Positions 33,462 through 40,739 of a DNA stretch of 40,739 nucleotides are shown one piece after another. The notes beneath the pieces are model-generated. The model saw nothing but the letters and a program-made list of their open reading frames with translations, was not told the DNA's origin and did not search any database. Made by a program: the position numbers and the translations under genes. Origin of the DNA: Bacteroidetes bacterium GWA2_32_17 (lineage in GTDB: Bacteria; Bacteroidota; Bacteroidia; Bacteroidales; GWA2-32-17); assembly GCA_001769035.1 (NCBI GenBank), contig MENF01000197.1, positions 1 to 40,739 of the forward strand. Reading direction: 5' to 3'. Each line of letters opens with the position of its first letter. Within the stretch, counting starts at the first letter, position 1.

Positions 33462-35297
33462 TTATTCAACAGTTACCGATTTTGCTAAATTTCTTGGTTG
33501 GTCAACATTACAGCCGCGTAAAACAGCAATGTAATATGAAAGTAACTGTAAAGGAATAACGGCAAGCAATGGTGCAAGCGATTCGTCGGCTAAAGGAACT
33601 TCCATAACATGGTCGGCAAGTTTGCGGATAACGGTATCGCCTTCAGAAACAATAGCAATTACAATTCCTTTACGTGCTTTAACCTCCTGAATATTTGAAA
33701 CAATTTTATCGTATGATTTATCTTTTGCAGCAATAACAAAAACGGGCATGTGTTCGTCAATTAAAGCAATTGGACCATGTTTCATTTCGGCAGCCGGGTA
33801 TCCTTCGGCATGAATATAAGAAATTTCTTTTAGCTTTAAAGCACCTTCTAAGGCAACAGGGAATAAATATCCTCTTCCCAAATACAAACAGTTATTGGAA
33901 TTTTTATATAATTCTGCGATTTGTTTTATTTTATTACTTTCTTTTAATATTTGTTCAATTTTAGCAGGGATATTTACTAATTCTTCAACTAAAATCTGAT
34001 AATTTTTATCGGAAATCGTTTTCCTTTCATGCCCTAAAAGCATTGCCATCATTGACAAAACAGTAACCTGAGCAGTAAATGCTTTTGTACTTGCCACTCC
34101 AATTTCGGGACCAGCATGCGTATAAACTCCGGCATGTGTTAAACGTGGGATGCTCGAACCAACAACATTACAAATACCTATTACAGTAGCACCTTGCTCT
34201 TTGGCTAATTTTATTGCAGCTAAAGTATCGGCAGTTTCACCACTTTGACTAATAGCAATAATAACATCATCAGATAAAATAACCGGGTTGCGATAACGAA
34301 ATTCCGAGGCATATTCTACTTCAACAGGAATACGTGCAAGTTCTTCGAATAAATATTCGCCTACTAAACCTGCATGCCACGAAGTTCCACAACCTATTAT
34401 TATTATTCTTTTTGCATTAATTAATTTATCCATTATATGGTACAATCCGCCTAAATGTATTTCGAATGGATTACGCGAAATTCTTCCTCTAAAAGTATCT
34501 TCAATAGCACGGGGTTGCTCAAATATTTCTTTAAGCATAAAATGGTCGAAACCGCCTTTTTCAATTTCACCTATATCTAAATCGAGCTTTTGAATTTTTG
34601 GAGTAATTTTTACATTCATTATTGTTTTAAAAGTAATTTCTTCGCGGTGTACAACAGCAACGTCATTATCATTCAAATACACAACTCTGTTAGTATGTTC
34701 AACTATTGGAGTAGCATCGCTGGCAAAAAAGTATTCGCCGTCGCCAACTCCAACAACTAAAGGACTACCCTTACGAGCTGCAATTATCATATCGGGTTCT
34801 TCGGTACAGGTAACTAAAATTCCAAAAGCTCCAATAACTTTTGTAAGTGCCAGCCGAACTGCTATTTCGGCAGATACTTGTCCTTTTAAATAAATATACT
34901 CTATTAAATTAACTAATATTTCTGTATCTGTATCGCTTTTAAAAGTATAACCTCTGTCAATGAGTCTCTTCTTTAATCGTGAATAATTCTCGATAATACC
35001 GTTATGAATAATTGTAAAAATTCCATTCATCGAAACATGTGGGTGGGCATTAACATCGTTTGGTTCTCCGTGTGTTGCCCATCTTGTGTGTCCTATTCCG
35101 ACTGTACCAGAGATATCTTTACCAATTACATACTTTTCGAGGTCCGAAACTTTTCCTTTGCATTTATAAATTCTGTTTTTACCATTTAACAATGCTATTC
35201 CGGCAGAATCGTAACCTCTGTATTCGAGCCGTTTTAAACCACTTAAAAGTATTGGATAAGCTTGCTTTGGACCTATGTAACCAACTATACCACACAT
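33462..35297 (-). CDS. glmS: Glutamine--fructose-6-phosphate aminotransferase
   Basis: A 611-aa enzyme making glucosamine-6-phosphate, the entry to peptidoglycan and LPS sugars. The N-terminal class II glutaminase starts with MCGIVGYIG (nucleophile C2) and has GIGHTRWATHGEP. Two SIS domains follow, with IIIGCGTSWHAGLVGEY, ISQSGETADTLAA and IGVASTKAFTAQV. The end is DQPRNLAKSVTVE, where the family Lys is conserved. Length is standard. It converges with dnaG. Confidence 0.97.
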   Translation of the reverse strand: MCGIVGYIGPKQAYPILLSGLKRLEYRGYDSAGIALLNGKNRIYKCKGKVSDLEKYVIGKDISGTVGIGHTRWATHGEPNDVNAHPHVSMNGIFTIIHNGIIENYSRLKKRLIDRGYTFKSDTDTEILVNLIEYIYLKGQVSAEIAVRLALTKVIGAFGILVTCTEEPDMIIAARKGSPLVVGVGDGEYFFASDATPIVEHTNRVVYLNDNDVAVVHREEITFKTIMNVKITPKIQKLDLDIGEIEKGGFDHFMLKEIFEQPRAIEDTFRGRISRNPFEIHLGGLYHIMDKLINAKRIIIIGCGTSWHAGLVGEYLFEELARIPVEVEYASEFRYRNPVILSDDVIIAISQSGETADTLAAIKLAKEQGATVIGICNVVGSSIPRLTHAGVYTHAGPEIGVASTKAFTAQVTVLSMMAMLLGHERKTISDKNYQILVEELVNIPAKIEQILKESNKIKQIAELYKNSNNCLYLGRGYLFPVALEGALKLKEISYIHAEGYPAAEMKHGPIALIDEHMPVFVIAAKDKSYDKIVSNIQEVKARKGIVIAIVSEGDTVIRKLADHVMEVPLADESLAPLLAVIPLQLLSYYIAVLRGCNVDQPRNLAKSVTVE

Positions 35298-35897
35298 AAG
35301 ATTTAGGATTTAGGATTTAGGAATTATGATTTAGGATTTTAAACTTCATCATTCGATGTTCGTTATTAAATACCATCTCCTTGGTTCGTGTCCTCACGAA
35401 ACAAGAGGTTTTTGTTTTTGGAATTTGGAATTTGTGTTTTGGTATTTGGAATTTTTTTTAGACGCTGATTTACGCTGATTGATTATGATTTGTTTTTTTT
35501 GACGCTGATTCATTATGATTTTTTTTATGTGTTTATTGTTCAAAAAAGTTCACTGTTCAAAAAAGTTCAAAAAGTTTATTGTTTTACGTTCATTGTTTCA
35601 TTGTTTCATTGTTTCATTGTTATGCAGTAGCAACAGTAGAACAATTTAGCAATTTAACAATCTTCTCAATCTTGTCTTCTCAATCTCATCAATCTTTCTT
35701 TTCAATCTTGTTTTCTCAATCTTTTTCAATCTTATCCTTTAACCTCAACCACTTATATAATCATTTTGTATTTGAAATTTGGTATTTGGTATTTGGTACT
35801 TGGAATTTGGTATTTGGTACTTGGAATTTGGTATTTGTTTTTTGGTACTTGGTTTTTTGTACTTGGTATTTGGTATTTGTTTTTTGGTATTTATTTA
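35298..35897. repeat. 600-bp repeat-filled spacer upstream of glmS
   Basis: It holds no gene. In order there are three GATTTAGGATTTAGGA-type units (35300-35340), the palindrome GGTTCGTGTCCTCACGAAAC (35383-35402), two GACGCTGATTnACnCTGATT units (35460-35520), and GTTCAAAAAAGTTCACTG and CATTGTTTCATTG runs (35530-35620). TCTTCTCAATCTTGTCTT and AACCTCAACC words follow (35655-35750), then a long run of TTTGGTATTTGGTACTTGG variants (35770-35890) that reaches the stop of the DUF4270 gene. Nearly every repeat family of the window is present. Confidence 0.85.
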
Positions 35898-37163
35898 TTA
35901 GGGTTTAAGATATGTGATTGACAATCTCATTCCGTTGTTTTTGCATTTAGGACCTCTAAGAATAACACGATTAGCACTAACTCTATTATCGTTAACAAAT
36001 AAAGCTAAACCATAATTTGTTATTGAATTATCAACAAGTTGCTGAGCATAGCGTGAAATATTAAAACGATAAGTATTGTCGCTTGAATAATATGTTCCGC
36101 CGAAATATGAACTATTAACTAAATAATCGGGTAGAAAAGAATAAGTACCTGATGAATTGTAACTCACTAATAATAATTTAGTTGGAGTTTTATAAAAAGT
36201 TGCATCATAATTATCAACAGGAATAATTAATTCTGCTCTGACAATTGCAATTGTTGAATCGTTTTTTAAACTTGCTAAATAAGGAATATTTATTTTTGAC
36301 ATTAATCCCGACATTGCCTGCATATAAATTAACGAATCGGAAGTAAGAGAATCACCAATAATTGAATTAATTGTAGATGTTGTATAATCGTGCTCAAATA
36401 AATTTACTCTTGCACAACTTGAATTTATAAGAAAATCAAATTTATTACTAACTGTATCATTTTGGTAATATAAAGTAACTTTTGAGCGGGTGCTTAACAA
36501 ATCAAAATAAATTATTGCACCACTTGATAAAATGGGTTGCGTTTTTAAATATAAACCTTTAAACCAATTAATAAATAAGGTATTATCAACTAAACTATCT
36601 GGATTTGCATTTACAAATCGTTGTGCTAAAGAACTATCTAATTTAATTGCTATTGATGTATCATTAGGGTGAGGGTAATAACTGTAATTTGCTAATAAAT
36701 GGTTATTTTGAATGTAATTCTGAGCATTTAAATTTGAATAATAAGTAGAGTCGGAATAAATGTTGTTTTCTATTTCGTAGACCGAAACATTTTGCAAAGT
36801 GTTAGTATCGCCGTAATAACTGCTGTAATCAAGATATAACACAATTGAATCGGCAACGGGCGTTGTTCCAAAAGTAACATTAGTAGTAGATAATCTTATT
36901 TGTGTTAAAAAAGAAGCATCGGCTCTTCCAAATACAGGGTCGGTATATGAACCAAGAAGTGAAACTGTTCTTTCGTCGGTTGAAAGTGAATCTTCAAAAG
37001 TTGTGTAAGCTTTTAATGTGGCTGTGTCAACAGTAACGCCATATATTTTATCGCTACCGGGCTGGAGGTCTAATCCTAAAGTTGAAAAATCTTTTTTACA
37101 CGAAAAAAGAACAATAGTAAAAAATAAAAAGAAAAAACTTAAATATCTTAAATTTATTAGCAC
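35898..37163 (-). CDS. DUF4270 family lipoprotein
   Basis: A 421-aa outer-membrane lipoprotein. The signal peptide ends in IVLFSC (lipid Cys C22), followed by KKDFSTLGLDLQPGSDKIYGV, a strong DUF4270 signature. The body is beta-rich, with LLGSYTDPVFGRADASFLTQ and the C-terminal NRVSANRVILRGPKCKNNGMRLSITYL. Function is not known. It lies 12 bp downstream of the GT5 gene on the same strand, a pairing I recall as frequent in Bacteroidota, so the two are probably one operon. Confidence 0.88.
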   Translation of the reverse strand: MLINLRYLSFFFLFFTIVLFSCKKDFSTLGLDLQPGSDKIYGVTVDTATLKAYTTFEDSLSTDERTVSLLGSYTDPVFGRADASFLTQIRLSTTNVTFGTTPVADSIVLYLDYSSYYGDTNTLQNVSVYEIENNIYSDSTYYSNLNAQNYIQNNHLLANYSYYPHPNDTSIAIKLDSSLAQRFVNANPDSLVDNTLFINWFKGLYLKTQPILSSGAIIYFDLLSTRSKVTLYYQNDTVSNKFDFLINSSCARVNLFEHDYTTSTINSIIGDSLTSDSLIYMQAMSGLMSKINIPYLASLKNDSTIAIVRAELIIPVDNYDATFYKTPTKLLLVSYNSSGTYSFLPDYLVNSSYFGGTYYSSDNTYRFNISRYAQQLVDNSITNYGLALFVNDNRVSANRVILRGPKCKNNGMRLSITYLKP

Positions 37164-37175
37164 CGAACCTTAATA

Positions 37176-38000
37176 TTAAATTTCGACACAACTAGGAGTT
37201 AATACGGAATCGTAAAAACCCGAATACGCATCAATATAATGTTCTAAATCCTGATACTCGAGAACCGGTTTATCGGTTGATTTAATGTAATCGAGAACTT
37301 TGCTATTTATTTTTTCACTTCCAATAATTATTCCATCAGAGTATTTAATAGCAAGCTTCATAACACTATCATAATCAAGCGATGACATTATGTTTAAATC
37401 TTTTTCGGAAATTCCGTCAATTAATGCTTTTTTCTTAAAATTATTTGATAAACTACCATTAAAATCATCATCATAAACAGAAAAAATAACTTTTGTGTCG
37501 TTAAATAATGGGTCTTCGCGAAAAGCTTTCTTAATATATAAAGGTGTAAGTGCAGTAAACCAACCCTGACAATGAACAATGTTTGGTGCCCAACGTAATT
37601 TTTTTACAGTTTCTAGCACGCCACGTGTAAAAAATATAGCACGCTCATCGTTATCTTCAAAAACTTTATCGTCATCATCTTTAACGGTAAACTTACGATG
37701 AAAATAATCTTCGTTATCAATAAAGTAAATTTGCATTCGTGCCGATTGAATCGAAGCTACTTTAATAATAAGCGGATGGTCGGTATCGCTAATTATCAGG
37801 TTCATGCCCGAAAGCCGAATTACTTCGTGTAACTGATTTCTACGCTCATTTATGCTCCCAAAACGAGGCATAAAAGTACGAATTTCGCGTCCTTTTTCTT
37901 GAATTCCCTGCGGAAGATAACGTCCTATGTAAGACATTGGTGTTTCAGGCAAGTAAGGGGTAATTTCCTGAGATACAAACAATACTCTTTCTTTTTCCAT
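37176..38000 (-). CDS. Stand-alone GT5 (glycogen/starch synthase N-terminal) domain protein
   Basis: A 274-aa protein equal to the N-terminal Rossmann half of glycogen synthase. It has ERVLFVSQEITPYLPETPMS, KGREIRTFMPRFGSINERRN, YFIDNEDYF and NIVHCQGWFTALTPLYIKK. The C-terminal ADP-glucose-binding GT-B half is absent, and the chain ends normally at about the size of the short Bacteroidota form. Whether it has synthase activity is uncertain; the family is often annotated as glycogen synthase. It has a strong consensus promoter. Confidence 0.88.
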   Translation of the reverse strand: MEKERVLFVSQEITPYLPETPMSYIGRYLPQGIQEKGREIRTFMPRFGSINERRNQLHEVIRLSGMNLIISDTDHPLIIKVASIQSARMQIYFIDNEDYFHRKFTVKDDDDKVFEDNDERAIFFTRGVLETVKKLRWAPNIVHCQGWFTALTPLYIKKAFREDPLFNDTKVIFSVYDDDFNGSLSNNFKKKALIDGISEKDLNIMSSLDYDSVMKLAIKYSDGIIIGSEKINSKVLDYIKSTDKPVLEYQDLEHYIDAYSGFYDSVLTPSCVEI

Positions 38001-38027
38001 ATTTGGTTAAAAGGTATTAATTAAATG

Positions 38028-38058
38028 CAAAGGTACAAATAATAATACTTTTATACAA
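38028..38058 (-). promoter_or_regulatory. Consensus promoter of the GT5-DUF4270 operon
   Basis: On the minus strand TTG (38056-38058) and TACCTTTG (38028-38035), 20 bp apart, give a textbook Bacteroidota -33/-7 pair. The -7 box is followed by CA, with the ATG about 27 bp downstream. Confidence 0.7.
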
Positions 38059-38159
38059 TTAATTTTACATTTAGTTACAATATTTTTCAAAAAATATTGT
38101 ATAGGGTTATATATCATTGATTTAATTTTTACATTATTTTAGTTAAGATGTTTTACAGA

Positions 38160-38476
38160 TTTTTTTAGAATAATTTCAAAGGCATATTGTTAGGAAACCA
38201 CGCTCGCATCTTGCGAGTGGGTTTTACATTATGCTCTGGCATTTTTATTCTATTTTTGTTTATAATTTACAATAAATGTATTTGTTGTAACGTGGCAAGA
38301 TGCCAAAGAAATAATCACTCGCAAGATGCGAGCGATTGCGGGGGCGGTCAGATGGATATAGGAAACAGGCACACAATTGTACTACGTACCCATCAGACCG
38401 CTTGGAGTTACTCGCAGGATGCGAGCGATTGCGGGAATTTTTTTAGAATAATTTCAAAGGCACATTGTTAGGAAAC
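38160..38476. mobile_element. Palindrome-rich insert flanked by 39-bp direct repeats
   Basis: The 39-bp sequence starting TTTTTTTAGAATAATTTCAA occurs at 38160-38198 and 38438-38476 with one difference. Between the copies are three CTCGCA-nn-TGCGAG palindromes (38203-38217, 38318-38332, 38411-38425), a GGCAAGATGCC copy (38294-38304), and a long stem GCGGTCAGATGG (38344-38355) with CCCATCAGACCGC (38389-38401). A 94-codon open frame here is repeat-derived. It lies in the 553-bp spacer before the T9SS gene. Confidence 0.75.
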
Positions 38477-38553
38477 TCAAACTATTTGTTAGGAAATTTT
38501 TAATTGATTTTAAATAGTTTACAATGTATCATTGTTAAATAAAATATTTAACT

Positions 38554-40662
38554 ATGAAAAAAATCAATTTATTCACATTTTGCATAGCAATGTTGCTTTG
38601 CGTTTCGGTAAAAGCACAAATAGTGTTTAGTAACGGCTTTGAAAGCTGGACAGGTAATGTACCAGATAACTGGGTAGGCAGTCTAACAACCCTTGAACCG
38701 GACAGTATTTTGCAATATACCGCAAATGTACATTCCGGAACTAAAGCATGCCGGCTTGTTAATCAAGGTGCTTCTTTAAAATTCTCTTCTTTGCCAATTA
38801 CATTTGATTCCGGATACACTTACTTTGTTTCTTATTGGGTCAGAGGGCATGGGCAAATTTCTTTAGTTGCAATCAATAATACAAATATAAGTGGTGGTGG
38901 AATGGTTGATACTTTAGGATGGATTTATCGTTCTGCCCAATATACACCAGCGTCAACAATTTCAGCGGAATTAGTGTTTACTGTAAGGCAAACCAATCTT
39001 GATAAAGACGACATTCAGATTGATGATGTTTTAATTTACAGAAAAAAATTTAATGAAACTTTGGCTCTAAATAATGTTAGAGCACCTTTTTCAAGTTACA
39101 ACAGCTTGTTTTGGGATTTTACAAGCACAGCAAATTATGAAGTGCCTAAAGGAAGCGGTAAAACATCGCTTTTTGCTTCTGCCTTCTGGATTGGCGGTTT
39201 AGCATCTAACAATTCGTTACATTTAGCCGCAGGTAGATTCAGGTCTAATGGTGACGATTTTTTTCAAGGTTCGGTAAATTGCCCGGCAGACAGCTTCAAT
39301 TATATCTGGAAAATAAACAAAACTGATATTGATGATTTTATTGGACATTATTATACCGGAAATATGAGTGGTTACACAATACCTGCTTCAATAATTAATT
39401 GGCCCGCATCTTCATCATACAATCCAAATCAAGCTCCATATTTTGATAACAACAGCGATGAAATTTACAATCCTTATGATGGTGATTACCCTTGCATCAA
39501 AGGCGACCAAATGCTATGGTGGGTTATGAATGATAGTTTAAAACCTCATACCGAATCGGGCGGCTTGCCTTTGGGAATTGAAGCTCATGTTTATGCATGG
39601 GCTTATAATCCCAATCCAGCAAATGACACATTAATTGCTTTAACAAATACTACATTTTTGCGATACGAAGTTCATAATTTATCTCAGGAAACATATCACG
39701 ATACATATTTTGGTTTTTGGACTGATGGGGATTTAGGACAATATAGTGATGATTACATTGGCTGCAATGTAAAACAAAATTCAATGTATTTTTATAATGG
39801 CGATTCAATTGACGGTGATGGTAACGGACGTACTTATGGCACATTCCCGCCTGTGCAGGCAATTGTACAATTAAATGGTCCGCTTGCCGATGCTGGCGAT
39901 GGAATTGATAACGACAGGGATAGTGTTATTGATGAAATTGGAGAAAAAATATTAATGTCAGGGTTTAATTACTTTAGAAATTCAGGTGCATATTATGGCG
40001 ACCCAGAAACTGCAATTGAATATTATAATTTTTTACAAGGTTTTTGGAGAGATGGTACTCCTTTAACTTATGGCGGAACAGGGTATGGAGGGACATTACC
40101 TGCAAAATATGTTTTTCCCGGTAACAGCAACCCTTATGGCTGGGGTACTAATGGTGCTCCCCAACCGGAATGGTGGCAAACCGGCACACCTGACGATATA
40201 CGGGGTGTTATGAGTTCCGGTCCCTTTACATTAGAACCAAATGAAACTGTAATTTACGATATAGCATTTGTTTGGTCGCGAATATATAGTGGTGCACAGC
40301 CCGAATGGATTTTAAACAACGAAGCCGATGTTGATAAAATTATTAAATGGTACAACTACCAGAATATTGATGGCTGCAGTAGTATATTAAATGTAAAAAG
40401 TGTGAATAATAATTTTACAAATTTTAAAGTTTACCCAAACCCGTGTAACAATTTACTAAATTTAAGTTTCGGAAAAATAATAAACTCAAATTGTACAATA
40501 TCAATACTTGATTTGACAGGAAAAACAATTTACACTAAAGAGTTAAAATATTTTTCTTCAAACGAAACAATTTCTGTTACAAATTTAGATGAAGGAATTT
40601 ATATTGTGAAAGTTATTACTAACAACGAGCAATATATTAGTAAGTTTGTTAAAAGTAACTAA
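38554..40662 (+). CDS. Large T9SS cargo protein
   Basis: A 702-aa secreted protein. The signal peptide ends at VSVKAQ, followed by a carbohydrate-binding-like beta domain (about 20-165, FSNGFESWTGNVPDNWVGS and DDIQIDDVLIYR). A long central region has aromatic and acidic clusters, including calcium-like loops (GDSIDGDGNGRTYG; DAGDGIDNDRDSVIDEIGE). The C-terminus is a type A sorting domain (FKVYPNPCNNLLNLSFGK; GIYIVKVITNNEQYISKFVKS). It is likely a surface-exposed adhesin or binding protein; the specific role is unknown. The stop codon is followed 1 bp later by the third MITE-like copy. Confidence 0.85.
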   Translation: MKKINLFTFCIAMLLCVSVKAQIVFSNGFESWTGNVPDNWVGSLTTLEPDSILQYTANVHSGTKACRLVNQGASLKFSSLPITFDSGYTYFVSYWVRGHGQISLVAINNTNISGGGMVDTLGWIYRSAQYTPASTISAELVFTVRQTNLDKDDIQIDDVLIYRKKFNETLALNNVRAPFSSYNSLFWDFTSTANYEVPKGSGKTSLFASAFWIGGLASNNSLHLAAGRFRSNGDDFFQGSVNCPADSFNYIWKINKTDIDDFIGHYYTGNMSGYTIPASIINWPASSSYNPNQAPYFDNNSDEIYNPYDGDYPCIKGDQMLWWVMNDSLKPHTESGGLPLGIEAHVYAWAYNPNPANDTLIALTNTTFLRYEVHNLSQETYHDTYFGFWTDGDLGQYSDDYIGCNVKQNSMYFYNGDSIDGDGNGRTYGTFPPVQAIVQLNGPLADAGDGIDNDRDSVIDEIGEKILMSGFNYFRNSGAYYGDPETAIEYYNFLQGFWRDGTPLTYGGTGYGGTLPAKYVFPGNSNPYGWGTNGAPQPEWWQTGTPDDIRGVMSSGPFTLEPNETVIYDIAFVWSRIYSGAQPEWILNNEADVDKIIKWYNYQNIDGCSSILNVKSVNNNFTNFKVYPNPCNNLLNLSFGKIINSNCTISILDLTGKTIYTKELKYFSSNETISVTNLDEGIYIVKVITNNEQYISKFVKSN

Positions 40663-40663
40663 A

Positions 40664-40739
40664 TAGTGTCTGTCTATAATGTCCGATTTTTTCGTTATTC
40701 TCGTTTTGAAAACAGTCATTTACTATAGTAAACTCCTTG
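40664..40739. mobile_element. MITE-like element 3, cut by the window end
   Basis: It starts TAGTGTCTGTCTATAAT and follows the first 76 bp of element 2 (26740-26815) in the same orientation, with about six differences. Only the left part is visible. Confidence 0.85.

Noticed and set aside
35579-35908. 109-codon frame with repeated WYLVFGTWNLVF
   Set aside because: It is a direct translation of the TTTGGTATTTGG word array; not a membrane protein.
37176-38000. Truncated glycogen synthase pseudogene
   Set aside because: The 274-aa stand-alone GT5 form is the usual one in Bacteroidota, with an intact promoter and stop.
38187-38471. 94-codon open frame before the last T9SS gene
   Set aside because: It repeats SQDASDCG because the DNA palindrome repeats; no start context or family resemblance.

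Overview
The window looks like a chromosomal segment of an AT-rich member of the Bacteroidota, most likely an uncultured Bacteroidales-like lineage. Several secreted proteins end in a type IX secretion (T9SS) type A sorting domain. Families largely restricted to this phylum are present: DUF4270, DUF6029, Omp28, a stand-alone GT5 domain and a short SUI1 protein. Several promoters fit the Bacteroidota -33 TTTG / -7 TAnnTTTG pattern, and ribosome binding sites are weak or absent. I found no rRNA, tRNA, CRISPR array, phage or integrative element. The gene content is mostly ordinary housekeeping and envelope functions. The unusual part is the repeat content.

Layout. 1-2.3 kb: a ComA-like phosphosulfolactate synthase and a TPR protein (minus strand). 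2.5-5.5 kb: a membrane-anchored lytic-transglycosylase-like protein and a GT39-like membrane glycosyltransferase. 5.6-8.4 kb: indolepyruvate:ferredoxin oxidoreductase iorA and iorB, split by about 600 bp of low-complexity repeats. 8.5-9.0 kb: a YjbQ-family gene broken by a 4-bp tandem duplication. 9.0-12.2 kb: a carboxypeptidase-regulatory-domain protein, a T9SS beta-propeller-like protein and a MacB/FtsX-type permease. 12.5-14.2 kb: purH, with two extra in-frame segments built from palindromic repeats. 14.5-20.3 kb: the cell-shape operon mreB-mreC-mreD-mrdA-rodA. 20.4-23 kb: OsmC, a 390-bp repeat cassette with inverted ends, a methyltransferase, and a SUI1 gene followed by a truncated copy. 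23.1-26.3 kb: Omp28, DUF6029 and TlpA, probably one envelope redox operon. 26.6-27.4 kb: two adjacent MITE-like elements beside a RelE/ParE-type toxin-antitoxin pair. 27.4-31.3 kb: two T9SS cargo proteins, a zinc-less sirtuin and a GRAM/PH-like protein. 31.4-35.3 kb: dnaG and glmS, convergent. 35.9-38.0 kb: DUF4270 lipoprotein and GT5 glycogen-synthase domain. 38.55-40.66 kb: a large T9SS cargo protein, with a third MITE copy starting 1 bp after its stop codon and running off the end.

The intergenic spaces are unusually full of repeats of several kinds. There are short-word arrays (TTTGGAATTTGG, GGTTGAGG, AAGATTGAAAAG, GTTCAAAAAG, GACTGTGGACTG), perfect palindromes nested inside other palindromes, a 23-bp tandem array, and TIR elements of about 147 bp. 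Some have entered genes or disrupted gene neighbourhoods: two in-frame insertions in purH, the iorA/iorB spacer, the SUI1 duplication boundary and the mreB-mreC spacer. This repeat behaviour is the most promising target in the window. I see no convincing new defence or biosynthetic system. All family assignments come from reading the sequence; no database search was run.
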